Counted from the stretch's first letter, positions 10,985 to 21,654 are shown. The stretch: 64,000 bases of DNA from Phorcus lineatus (GCA_921293015.1 OV121087.1:11978501-12042500), one strand, 5' to 3'. Made by a program: numbers and translations. Notes: a model not told the origin generated them from the sequence alone.

Positions 10985-12827
10985 AAAATCGGTTTGTTGT
11001 GCAGTGTTTCACTCTCTGCCACCATAATCAGAGGTTTCCCTTTATTTGAAACCTAACGAGGTGATCACATAAAGGAGTCGCAGATGGAGAAGCGGTCAAT
11101 ACGCATCATTAAAATGTCTCCAGTCAGATCGAGGAGTCTGCAATTACGTCGCTCTTTATATAGCATTTACTGTATGCTGATTTCTTGGACGTAACATATT
11201 TGCGAGGTTAAACCGTTGGATGTTTTATGAAAAAAAGCTTCTTAATGCTCATTATAGTGACAAAGAAAACAGGTGAACGCCGTGATTTTTTTATCAAAAA
11301 CTGGACAGTGGTGAGCGCTAGTGACTCAATTGAATATTTTAAAACTTATTTCCAGCAGATGGACAGCCACATAATTGTCGTTAGTGTAAGGTATAGGTCA
11401 TTTAACGTTACAGATAAATGGGACACAGCATTTCGGCTACTTAACATCTATGTCATAATTCTAGTTTTCGATTTTCACGAAAGCTGAGGGAGACAACTTT
11501 AACTTTACTCAGAATATTTAGTAGTTTGGCTCTGACATCGGAACTTAAGTCGGCACTCCTGGTGATTGACTGGAAAAAAAAGTTACAGCGTCAACTGTTC
11601 CATTGTATTTAACATGGAGTTCTACATTTACTGGTACACGAATAAACCTGAAAAAAATAACGTTAAAAAAGTTTTTAGACATTAAAACATTGTTTAAAGA
11701 CTTAATTTGAGTCCATTTGGACTTATTAAATGGGTTCTATTGGTAACTGCTGTCGCCACCAACACGTCGTGTAAGACGTGAGTTAGTGTGCTGTTGACAC
11801 GGACAATCAGCATAAAGTGGCAGTGACATGGATTCCGAGTTTCTAGCTCTCCAGAGATAGAGGAGCAATTAGAGAAGGCGAAAGTACACGAGAGTTCATG
11901 ATAATTGTGAAATTCAATGCAAGTTGCCTGCTCAGGTCGAGCTTTCCATATAACGCTTGTATCGTCGGACCTTATGACACATCAAATCAACTCACTGATT
12001 ATGTTCAAAGCATCTTGTCGCGGCGTCGGTCAGTGCATTTCTTTATGGAAATTACTTCAGGGACGGCAGAGGTATCAGCACAATTGACCACGTCTTTGAC
12101 CATACTGACCATCGTCCAGCTAATGTGTCTAAGGCAATTTAGTTAAGGCGATTGACTGCTTCATTTGAAAATGACCAACGTTCAGTAAGGCCAGCTGAAC
12201 TCTGCATTGTCTTGGTGAATAGTCAGATCAATGTATGGGTTGACCTGTGATCTCTGAAGCGCCAAACACTGTATTGATGTGTGATGTACGGCTTTATAAT
12301 GCCCCTATATGATGTAATACGCTAATGGATATCAAAGCTGTGGGTCAGTTTGGATACATTACAGAAAGACAGATAATTTATTGAAGTCTCACCGCATACA
12401 TAAAAAGGGAATAGCATATACAAGACATAAAATATATGAGCCACCTACTCAGGGTTATGAGAGACTATTGAATGTATAAACACCATTATATAAAAAGGAA
12501 AACTTTAAAAGATATATGCAATAAATAAAATGACAATCAAATTTAAAAATCTAAGTGTCATATAAAATGCGTTTTCGGAAATATAAAATATCACTTCAGG
12601 CTTTACATAGATTAAAGATAGTCTGAAGAATTAATTAAATCGAACATTTACTAAGTTTTGATATAAATAATCCGACTTAAAACATACAGTTAGAATGCTA
12701 TTTTGAAGAACTTCTGAACTGGTTATAGTAAAATAAGAGACAACTTTAACTTCAAGATATGTATGTCAATTAGTTCCCTTCATACAAATGTAATTAAAAA
12801 TAAAAAAATAACGTTTAACTCTTGTGG

Positions 12828-13010
12828 AGGTGAAATGAGGTGAGGTGAGGTGATTTGGTGTTCAACGCCGCTTTCAAGAGTATTTCACTTCTATCGCGGC
12901 TGCTGGTATTATTGCAGGAAGAAAGCCCGCAAACACCATGCCACGTATCGAGCATCCACTGGAACTAGCGAACCATTGGTGGTACTGCGCCGAAATTCAG
13001 CACCCAAACC
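12828..13010 (-). mobile_element. SINE family A, truncated
   Basis: It reads from the tail (GAGGTGAGGTGATTTGGTG) through CGCGGCTGCTGGTATTATTG and stops before the tRNA-like head. It interrupts duplication arm 1 and is missing from the partner arm. Confidence 0.85.
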
Positions 13011-13514
13011 TTTAGTTAATTAGTGATTACAATTTGGTCTCGCTCACGCATATTGTACACAAAAGAGAAGACGGCTATTTTCTCCATTGCTCACATTAAC
13101 TCCAACGCCAGTATTATAATTTTGAATATGGCCCCGGAGGACTTGACTAAGAGTTCCAACTCTTTAATGGAGCAGGGACAAGGTCGTAACGATACTCTAA
13201 GGTATATCAAGTTTAGTACATGAGGGCAGCTTGTGTTTGGTTGCACGAGTGTAATTTGGAGAGGATTCAAAGAGGAATTCGCTCTAATCATACCGTGCAT
13301 TGCCATAAACGAGTGGCAGATAGACGAAACGTTCTTGTGGTGGAATATTCTGTTATTACCTTTCAGTGCTTTAGTCAGTGTAACTGTTAGTAGAATGGAC
13401 AATATGTAGGGATATATATGGTCACACGAAGTGCGAGATGGAAGAAATGAGATTGATGGAAGTTAAGACCGTAGAGCTCGGGGTGAGATCTAGAAGGGTT
13501 GAGGATGTGAAAAT

Positions 13515-13757
13515 GGATGGTCAGCGCAGTGGTTAGCACGTTCGGCTTCGAATAAATAGGTGCATGGTTCGAATCCCGCAGTAATTTCAATTCTACACTG
13601 AATTTGAGCGCAGTAACACCCATGGTTCGCTATTTTCAGCCAATGTGTGCAGGTTTCACCGCATTCATAGCCGCAAATGATGTTGCGGGCTTTCTCCCTG
13701 CAATACTACTAGCAGCCGTTATATACTCTTTAAATCCCACATCACATCACCTCAACT
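13515..13757 (+). mobile_element. SINE family A with head, internally shortened
   Basis: The box A-like GCGCAGTGGTTAGCAC (about 13524-13539) and box B GGTTCGAATCCC (13566-13577) mark the RNA polymerase III promoter. The middle is shortened relative to full copies. It then runs through TGCGGGCTTTCTCCCTGCA to a degenerate tail ending ACATCACCTCAACTCC. Confidence 0.85.
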
Positions 13758-14140
13758 CCTGTAATTTGCACCGCAATATGTCTTTGAAAATAAAGAATGA
13801 TACTTGAATTGAATAATGTCTTGCAATTAAAAAATGTTAAATCATTGAATGTTCTGATTAAGTGATATTTTACCATTCACCTCAATGCTGTTTATTTCTG
13901 CAATTTTCATTCTATCTCCTATTTAAAGAACGTTCTGTCTACTGTTTCGTTCTCCCCCGTAGAATGTGCGTTCTTTATTTGAGGAAAGATCGCTTGACGT
14001 CATTGCTGTCATGTGACCAAGTAGGCCAATCAAAGAGACGAAATAATCCATTGATATAATAATGGCATATACCACCTTTGCGACTAATCATACCTCATAG
14101 GTACAAACAATATGGTATAGATGGATAGCTTACAGCATGT
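13758..14140. other. Upstream region of the lectin gene
   Basis: AT-rich sequence between the SINE and the TATA box at 14148. I see no further motif that I can support. Confidence 0.4.
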
Positions 14141-14147
14141 GGCTGCT

Positions 14148-14154
14148 TATAAAA
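14148..14154 (+). promoter_or_regulatory. Candidate TATA box of the FTP/PAN lectin gene
   Basis: TATAAAA lies 251 bases before the start codon, which would give a 5' UTR of about 220 bases. It is the only good TATA match in the upstream few hundred bases. Confidence is limited because such matches are common in AT-rich DNA. Confidence 0.35.
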
Positions 14155-14398
14155 TACCTGAATAACCAGGTGTTACAGCGAAGAGATAGCGTTTAATTTG
14201 TTTGGTTTTAATGTCAATAATAAGGTTCATACTATAAGAGGCACACGTTTGCCATGTGTTAAAATGATTACACAACCTGAATGAGTAGAGTCATTCAATT
14301 GTTCTTCTTCAGTGCTTATATTCATTCATGCATGACAGTGTCTTCAATCCATTCTCTGTGAACATTCACTAGGACTCTGCAATCACTAGACTTCAGCC

Positions 14399-14432
14399 AT
14401 GGAGCTATGCTGCTTGCTTATGACTTTTCTTG
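14399..14432 (+). CDS. Lectin gene exon 1: start of the signal peptide
   Basis: ATG at 14399-14401 with G at +4. Eleven codons plus one base are followed by donor GGTAATAG. It encodes the first half of the signal peptide. Confidence 0.75.
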
Positions 14433-17400
14433 GTAATAGCTTTTTTAAACACGCGATTTAATCTTTAAATGAAACAGAGTTAGTTAGTAAGTAACAATGA
14501 AGTGATGGAGTATGAACCATGAATTTAGAGAATTATATCGTTTAAATTCTATGTAAATGGAAAATTCAATAATCTACAATATTTCGTAGGTGCTTAAAAA
14601 AGGTTTATATGAATATGATATCAATTTGTAATACGTGTTTGTATAACATTGATAATTTGTTTCAGAGCTGATTCGGGTTTCTCTCGGCGTCAGTGTTGCT
14701 AGAGGGAAGCCAACGACACAGGGTACTACAAACAATGGATATATAAGTGCAAATGCTGTTGATGGGGTATACGAATCAAATGTTTACCAGAACGATTGCG
14801 CAGTTGTTCGGACATGGGACATGTATTGGACAGTGGATCTGCAGGGGATGTACACCATTAGCAAGTTGGATATTTACAACAGACAAGACGACCAAGGTAA
14901 AAACAAAGTCATAAATTTTCATGATCACTCATTATAAAAACAATAATTCTCTGATGCAATTTTCCCAGTGTGAACCGGAGCGGGCAATCTGTGTGGGTGC
15001 TTGTGAATATAGATATCAATGAGAAATATACGAAGCTCCAGAAGGGACATGGTAAAAAAAAATTATTATTACGTACGTACGTAATATTATCACGTACGTA
15101 CGTGATAATATTACGTACGTACGTAGTAAAGTAACACGTACGTACGCGTTATTATTACGTACGTACGTAGTACAATACCACGTACGTACGTAATTATTAC
15201 GTACGTACGTAATAACTAAATTTGAATGTTATAAGCTTAGGAGCTGTCGATAGAAAGCGCTAGTCAGCAGAAACTTATTTGAGTAAACTCAGCTCTAGCT
15301 GTCATGGATTCAGAAAATGTATATTTTGATTGATAATTGAGAGGTCAGATAAGAAATAACATAAACATTCACCACACAGCGTGTGTAGCAAGTGACAAAC
15401 ACAAACCATGTGGTAGGTAAATGTTGAACACAGCCCCACTAAGCTGTAATAAACATTTAATTTCTTATCTTGCAACCTCATTAGAAGGCGATTGAGTAGC
15501 AGTAATCTTTTTGCAAAACCCAAAAGTAGTCTATCTACAAGAAATAGAGCGTGGCTCGGATTAACTTTTTTGAGTTATCTCCCGTTGTACGGTTATTGCA
15601 CTTCAAGACGTAAAGAATGTTCATGAGACAGACATTGGACATCTATAAACAAGGGCATCTTATTTTCGTCAGCAAACAGTATACAACAAGAATCTTTAGT
15701 GAAAGTCATACAAACTCAAGCTAGTAACTAGCCTTCTAAGCGGTCATGGGCAAGAATTGATGCATCGACAATTCTTGAATTGCCGGCTACGTTAACAAAA
15801 TGTCGCCTAAAATAAATTATGTCTAATCAGCTATGTAATCACTTGCTAATATTTCTTTCTTTAAAATACTTCTGGCCTAAAAGTAATTTTTTTTAAAAGA
15901 CGTTTACTAACAAAATAAAAATATCTATTGAAACACTCACTTTGTGAAATGTCCAATAGGAAAATAACATATACCGTAGATCCTTGAATAATTAACAAGC
16001 GCTTATTAATTTCAACCACCGATTTGACTTTTAAGAGGCAGGCAATTATTCTTTTCGAAGCCATAATATTTGTTTCTATGTTAAAAAATGAAACAAAACC
16101 ATCATCATCGTGAATTTTGTATTGAAACACTGAAATAGACTCTCTTACCGTTTTCAAAATATGCAAATATTATTTAAAAAAACCAGAAACCTTAGAAAAA
16201 GATTATATTCAAAATGTTGTTGACAATGCTCAAGCCAACCCAACAAGGCAAGGCAGGCGATTATTCATTTTAACGAGACCTAAGCCCCGGCCTATACTGA
16301 AAGCAGGCGATTATTAACGACAGGCGATTATTCAAGGGTTTACGCTATGTCGTAATTGAAGAACCTGCTACGTTGACTGATCGCCATCTATAATGAGTGT
16401 GTGCATTTGTCGGTAACTTGCTAAAGATTACATTACTCTAATTAAAGACCGAAGAAATAAAATTAAATTAGATATACTTTCCTAAGATTATGCTCCTTAT
16501 CATATCACCTTACAAGCATTTGCAACAGCATTTGTTAAAATATGGCCTCTAAATAACGCAAAGGACCTTCGTTTTTCATCACCATATCATATTTTTGTAT
16601 AGAGGCATTGCATTTTTTTATATTGACTTTAGCAGAGAAATATAGAGCAAAATGAAGTGATTAGCGCATAAATATCATAAGCTTTCAGTAAAAACTAGAA
16701 TTTGTATAGATAAGTATATTTTGATTTGTTCGAAAATGACCCATTTAAATTAACCTCACGTTGTGAAATCAAAAAGAAAAAATATTTTTTCGCCAGGGGA
16801 TAACAAATATATTCACATTCGAGCAACAGTAGTCAGTCAAACTGTCATATCCAAGGAAGGAAACTCTTCATTTAAAAGAAACTATATTTATATTTCGTAT
16901 AGTATGTCCTCAAGGATGATAAGTAAAAAAACGGGTTTATCTTTAAAACAAAACATCATTTAGACAGATATGATACAGTCAAATATTTTATGATACAACA
17001 CATATTGTAAATTTATTTGTTTGCATCACACTGTAAGTGAAAATTTAAGTTTAACTATGAGTTTACTTTGAGTGTTGCTGAAAAATTAGCTTATTTAAGA
17101 GCACATGTAATTACATAAGCTTCCAGAAAAATACTTATCAAATTATGATTTGACTAAAGCAACTATTCTAACCATAATTAAACGTCGAATGTTCGACATT
17201 TGTTTCTACAAAAAAAGGAAACTGTCAACTGTCAAGTCCACATAAAATTACGACAAAATTTGTAATGGTGGTGATTTCCTCACAAAATGACTATTGTGAA
17301 TTCTTGTGTCAAAACTTTAATACGAGAAAAGATGAGTACATTGTATAATACATTGAAATCAATAAACAATTTAACAAATTAAATTGGATTTCCCTTAACC

Positions 17401-19066
17401 TAAATTAACAAAGTATTAATCATGTGGAGAAAGGAGAAAGCTGCCGGTATTCGACTGTTTTGTTGAGATTATTATCTTCACTTTCCATATCACAATTTAC
17501 GCATTTTCAAGTCGTATTACAATTCAAAAGATTCGACAAAGCATCTTTCCAGGGTCCCAGAACAGTTTGTCCATCACTAGACAAACGCCCATCACCCATT
17601 TTAACTTCAAACGGAATCTTCTCATTTCTGCTATCAGTTACATAAACTTTCTCGATACTATTCTATAAAAAAAATCTTTAGGTTCAGCTGAAGTTTTTTT
17701 TAGATTTGTGCAATAGCCTTTCTGTCATCTGAATGCTTACGTCGATACAGACGTATTCAAAAATTTAAAAAATGCGTTTCAGATGTCCTTTGCTTACTAC
17801 TATCCGGTGTTTTGCAACTAGTAAATAAAGCATTTCAGTCTGGTTAAAACCCAGATCGAAGTAGAGTCGAACAAGTATGTCCCCCTCCATGTTTAGATGT
17901 ACTTCCTCCTTACATGCTAAAGTATCACGTACGTACGTGTTATTTTCACGTACGTACGTATTAGTTTACTACGTACGTACGTATTAGCTTACTACGTACG
18001 TACGTGTTATCATTACGTACGTACGTGATATTTATTACGTACGTACGTGATGATATCACGTACGTACGTAATAATAACACGTACGTACGTAAAAAAAATA
18101 TTTTTTTACCATGTCCCTTCTGGAGCTTCGTAGAAATACGATTTTATTATGCCTGAAAGCGATAGAACTCTGTTATCTACTATTCATTGTAACAACCCAT
18201 AATCGTTTCAAAGTTATTTGGACAAGCTCCACAACAACTATGAGGTCTTACCGTTTATGCTAAGTCACCAATGAATAATGCTTGATAACAATATAAGAAT
18301 CCTGGCCAGAATGTCGGAATTTTAAAATAAAGTAATTGCAATTTCAATTACATTTTTCCATCCTGCTAACTTAATATAAACCAACAAAGAAAATGTATGG
18401 CATACCAACCCTGTGTTTTGCTTCGTGTTTAGGAAACCTTGACAACGTTGTGGTTGAAGTATTCCTTGGAGACCCACAATTGTGTCCAAACTTCGGCGTC
18501 CTTTGTGGACGTAACCCTGGACCTTCTGGAGACTTGGTGACAATCTACTGCCCCAACAATACACTTGCCAGGTTTGTCAGACTGAGTGGTAAGGCATACA
18601 TGAGTCTCTGCGAAGTGGACGTGTTTGGGGAAATTGTCAAAGGTAAGAATGACAAAATAAAATGAGATGAATGCAATTTATTTCAGCTTATTTGGTTTAC
18701 AATGGAAGAAAAGCGCGCTGTCCGGCTCTCATTTATTCACATTTTACTGATCCTTCGTTCCTTCGAATTCCTTGAACGTGATTTCTCTATTCATCTACAA
18801 TACGTGTCATTTCTGTTACAGACTGCAATCCTCTCTCGAAATACGGGTTACAAAAGCTGCCTGGAGTGATACTCAATTCATCAAAGTCATTCCTTGGCAC
18901 AGCCCGAAGTCCAGTCGACTGCCTCGCTTTGTGCAAAGAACGGGACAGTTTCTGCCACACCATCAACTTCGACGTCCTCAACGGTACTTGTTTCACCACT
19001 CGCCAACCGGTTGGGAAAAACGTCTATGGTGAAATTGCAAACTGGAACCTGTATTACAGATGCTGA
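14399..19066 (+). CDS. Secreted fucolectin-domain plus PAN/apple-domain protein, four exons
   Basis: Exons are 14399-14432, 14666-14896, 18433-18642 and 18822-19066, giving 720 bases and 239 residues. All donors are GT, all acceptors AG, and all three introns are phase 1, the usual pattern for shuffled extracellular modules. The product starts with a hydrophobic signal peptide (MELCCLLMTFLELIRVSLG). Next comes an FTP/F5-8C-like domain (about 20-157) with SVARGKPTTQ, ANAVDG, YWTVDLQ, ISKLDIYNRQD and ARFVRLSG. A six-cysteine PAN domain (159-239) ends at YYRC. Fucolectins bind sugars in haemolymph or mucus. Here the usual second arginine and the cysteine pair after NRxD are replaced, and the loop histidine is not evident, so fucose binding is doubtful. 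Intron 2 is enlarged by a 3.1-kb transposon. The start codon is chosen because it gives the signal peptide and an in-phase first exon. Confidence 0.87.
14666..14896 (+). CDS. Lectin gene exon 2: N-terminal part of the FTP domain
   Basis: The acceptor is TTTGTTTCAG and the donor GGTAAAAAC. It encodes the end of the signal peptide and the first half of the lectin fold, ending at IYNRQDDQ. In eel-type fucolectins the loop after NRxD carries the second sugar-binding arginine. That arginine is absent here. Confidence 0.85.
15029..15213 (+). repeat. Left inverted end with seven ACGTACGTACGT boxes
   Basis: A 30-base terminal repeat is followed by seven 12-bp palindromes, mean spacing about 21 bp, separated by AT-rich linkers. 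One box (15136) ends in C instead of T. Confidence 0.9.
15971..16348. mobile_element. Small inverted-repeat element nested in the 3.1-kb element
   Basis: The left end ATACCGTAGATCCTTGAAT and the right end TTCAAGGGTTTACGCTAT are imperfect inverted copies about 20 bases long. Near the right end GGCGATTATT recurs three times (16257-16340), with GGCAATTATT near the left. No coding capacity is seen. I could not define a target-site duplication. Confidence 0.5.
17425..17665 (-). mobile_element. LINE-like ORF2 linker fragment
   Basis: The minus strand is open over about 60 codons, with IPFEVKMGDGRLSSDG and then VLGPWKDALSNLLN. This resembles the segment between endonuclease and reverse transcriptase of many LINEs (a dG...VL..W...F..LLN pattern). 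A stop follows soon after. It is probably a degraded insertion inside the 3.1-kb element, or sequence that element picked up. Confidence 0.45.
17927..18132 (-). repeat. Right inverted end with eight ACGTACGTACGT boxes
   Basis: Mirror image of the left end. Eight exact 12-bp palindromes with start-to-start distances of 21, 23, 23, 21, 22, 21 and 21 are followed by the terminal repeat ending CTTCGTA. Confidence 0.9.
18433..18642 (+). CDS. Lectin gene exon 3: C-terminal part of the FTP domain
   Basis: The acceptor is CTTCGTGTTTAG and the donor AGGTAAGAA. It encodes NVVVEVFLGDPQLCPNFG through LARFVRLSG and LCEVDVFG, the last two being the standard closing strands of FTP domains. Confidence 0.87.
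18822..19066 (+). CDS. Lectin gene exon 4: PAN/apple domain and stop
   Basis: The acceptor is TTTCTGTTACAG. The 81 residues contain six cysteines (NPLSKYG after the first, DCLALCKERDSFCH, GTCFT, YYRC), the PAN/apple pattern used for protein or sugar binding. The stop TGA is at 19064-19066. Confidence 0.87.
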
Positions 19067-21306
19067 ACTAATAGGTGTTCCAGTTCATTGTTTTATTGTT
19101 CTTTGTTAGCAGTAACCAAACACCTTTGCACATATATTCCCTTTGACATTTAATGCCTAGGGCGAAATATACCTACAAAGTTTGTTTTGAATCACTTGGT
19201 TAAGAATTGCATTATTTTTTATAGTATATATCCGTTGACCAGTCGAATTTCTATGATTGCACTCATGGGAAGTCTAATGGTACTTATTGACATCTGCAAA
19301 CGGAGAATTTCCTGTCGGATATACGTTAGAGCTGAGGTTATTTTACGTTGTTTTCATTATCGCTGAGATTCAGATGTTTCTTTTGTAGAGTGTTTTCCGT
19401 ATACTTACATTGTAATTGCGTTAATTTACCTCTGTGTCAAGTGCCGTTTATTCAATAAAAAGGTCACGATATCTTCATTGTTTTCAGTTCATCTACACGA
19501 TTGGTGAATTTTGATTTGAAAGCTTCATAACAAAGAAAACGATGTATATAATCTTTTCATATTTGCAACTTGCCGTCTTAATACGGACAGAGTCAGTTGC
19601 CAGTAACACTGTTTTAAAATGTAAGATTTCTTTTAGATAACCCTACAGAATATTTATAATGTGGTAACATTCAAATATTCAAATGTTCAATAATCTTACG
19701 TTTCCAACAGTCACACAACACTATGGTTACGTTAATGGCTAAAGGAAACTGATGGCATGGTGTGTTCGAATTTTATTCTGAAATTATGTTTTTATCTGGT
19801 AAATGTAGGATGTTACGTTGTATTGGTTTTTGTCGACATTAAAGAATTCTTGTGATGTTTGAAAATAAGATAATAACACGAGAACTGCAATACCTTCATC
19901 CACTCTCTTTCCGCTCTAAATATCATCCAATTTCGTGCTAGAGCAGTTGTTCACTTGTCCCGACCATTGATTCTTTAAAATGCGATATAAACATTCAGCT
20001 ATGAACATGTAAACAGCTTTACAAAATTTGTTACATGTTTGAAATAGATTGGACGTTGCATGGCTGCTTATTGACAATAGTATATGTATTTCAGGAGTAT
20101 GGTCATTTATATTAATTTACGATTTTTCTTTTGATATTTTCTTCTGTACTGTTGATATTATGAGTGTTGTACGTTAACAGCTTACATCAATTGCATATAT
20201 TCTCTTTGATACTTAATTGCCTTGACAAGCAATGTACCTACACCTTGTCATCGGATTTGGCAAATAGTACGAGGCGTTACCATTCAATGATTGTTATTGA
20301 CGTTGCATAGAGAAAGATGTTTATTCAGTACTAAAGGTTCAGTGGCCAAGTACCCATGTCCCTAAGATGGACATCAATTGTTTCATTGAAATTGAAAAAG
20401 ATTTGATGACATCATCATTGCTTAAAAATAGAAGGTGATACATCGTTATGGGCAGTCATGATAAACGTGACAAATTAGCAATACTTAATACTAATATTCT
20501 GTTTGGACAAAAGAACAATACGAACGTAAATAACAATTGAAAAAATTATAATATTTTGTAAACGTTTGTATTTCTAAGGCTTGGAGTAGAATTAAGTATA
20601 TTTAAAAGTGACCTTGCATTTATATTGAATAAATCCGACATGTCATAGTGGATAACTTTTTTATGTTTGAAATTCGATGTTGAGTTCGAGTATTTAATGA
20701 TGGTATACTTACATGTGGTGTTACGTGGTGCTGACTTTAGAAAAATCAGTTTGAGGCTATCAATGAAGTTCAGTAATACTGGGTGAAGTTTGCCGGATAG
20801 GTAGGTTTAGTTTATTGAACATGTCGATGCTGGATGAACTAAGAGTTTGATGGGTGATTCCCTGCTCCTAACTGAGACATGAGCAGAGAGAATTTTGTGT
20901 AAATGAAGTAAGATTTCGTGTCGAGTTGTTTTCATTTTGTTGAACTCAGATTTTGAAAACGTTGGAAGTTATATCCGTTACTTGTACACTGCAGATTACA
21001 TTATGCAGTTTAAAGTTATTACTATCCACGAAACACGATAAACATTACGTCGACGCAGCCGAATATGTTATGCCTCATACGTTATATATATTTAATCATT
21101 TCATTTTATACAGGTTTTAATCCACTGATCTGACCAAGTGTGAAGTTTTGTTTACACGATTGATTTTTAAGAGGTGTTTTTTTCTACATTTAGGCTTAAT
21201 AAAAAATGTCTTATTGTACTCAAGGATTGCTCCTTAAAACACAGGGAACCAGAAGGCAAGAAGTCAGATATCAGACAGTGGTTTCGGAATTCTTTTGTAA
21301 AATAAG
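19067..21306. other. 3' region of the lectin gene and unassigned DNA
   Basis: The first about 390 bases are probably 3' UTR. Beyond the poly(A) signal no gene is seen. 19110-19290 and 20165-20320 resemble each other weakly (shared CATATATTCYCTTTGA and a following TACCTAC), which may be the trace of a tandem duplication of the gene's 3' end. Confidence 0.4.
19454..19459 (+). terminator. Poly(A) signal of the lectin gene
   Basis: AATAAA lies 388 bases after the stop codon in TTCAATAAAAAGG, with T-rich sequence following. It is the first canonical signal downstream. Confidence 0.55.
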
Positions 21307-21318
21307 CAAGGTATATTA

Positions 21319-21642
21319 GCGAATGAGTGAGCTGGGGTTTAACGCCGCTTTCAAGATTATTTCATTTATATCGCGGCTGCTAGTATTATTGCAGGGAGAA
21401 AGCCCGCAACACCATTGTGGCTATGCATTGCGGTGAAACCTGCGAGCATCGGCTGGAACTAGCGAACCATGGGTGGTACTGCGCTGAAACTCAATGCAGC
21501 ATTGCACCCAAACTTGACTGCGTGTAGAACTGTTCTCCACTGCAGACAAAGTTGCCGAGCCCCTGGCGGGCCCTAGCGGGATTCGAACCACGGACCTCTT
21601 GATCCGAAGCCGAACGCGCTAACCACTGCGCTATCCCGCCCC
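21319..21642 (-). mobile_element. SINE family A, full length, with 12-bp target-site duplication
   Basis: It is flanked by AAGGTATATTA/CAAGGTATATTA at 21307-21318 and 21643-21654. On the minus strand it starts GGGCGGGATAGCGCAGTGG (box A), then has GGTTCGAATCCC (box B). The body ends in the tail CGTTAAACCCCAGCTCACTC. A tandem GGCGGGCCCTAGC near 21565 duplicates a few bases of the head. The polymerase III promoter makes it transcribable, and a LINE must supply reverse transcriptase. Confidence 0.93.
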
Positions 21643-21654
21643 CAAGGTATATTA

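Larger units (their letters stand above)
9740..13402 (+). repeat. Left arm of large inverted duplication 1
   Basis: This stretch is collinear, in reverse complement, with about 40170-44790. Blocks that align by eye: 9800-9870 with 44660-44730; 10255-10385 with 43655-43800; 10690-11215 with 42930-43460; 11830-12345 with 41335-41855; 13020-13330 with 40190-40480. Identity is moderate in most blocks but very high in 10800-11200. SINE A (12828-13010) sits in this arm only, so it arrived after the duplication. No intact gene of known type was found. Confidence 0.75.
15029..18132. mobile_element. 3.1-kb DNA element in lectin intron 2, with phased ACGTACGTACGT repeats in its inverted ends
   Basis: The ends are exact inverted copies reading TACGAAGCTCCAGAAGG and on to GACATGGTAAAAAAA on the left. 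A perfect 6-bp duplication GAAATA (15023-15028 and 18133-18138) flanks the element, showing a real insertion. Just inside each end lies an array of the 12-bp palindrome ACGTACGTACGT. The left array has seven copies, starting at 15071, 15092, 15113, 15136 (last base changed), 15157, 15180 and 15199. The right array has eight, starting at 17927, 17948, 17971, 17994, 18015, 18037, 18058 and 18079. The spacing of 19-23 bp fits transposase binding on one helix face. No transposase is visible. The interior holds a smaller inverted-repeat element (15971-16348) and a LINE-like trace (17425-17665). The family is not recognised. Confidence 0.9.

Noticed and set aside
15071-15210. CRISPR-like array
   Set aside because: The 12-bp units are palindromic, spacers are only 7-11 bases of AT-rich linker, and the array is mirrored at the other end of a transposon. 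The window is eukaryotic.
21575-21642. tRNA gene on the minus strand
   Set aside because: Box A and box B match, but the same head occurs in many SINE A copies with a fixed non-tRNA body, so it is a SINE promoter.
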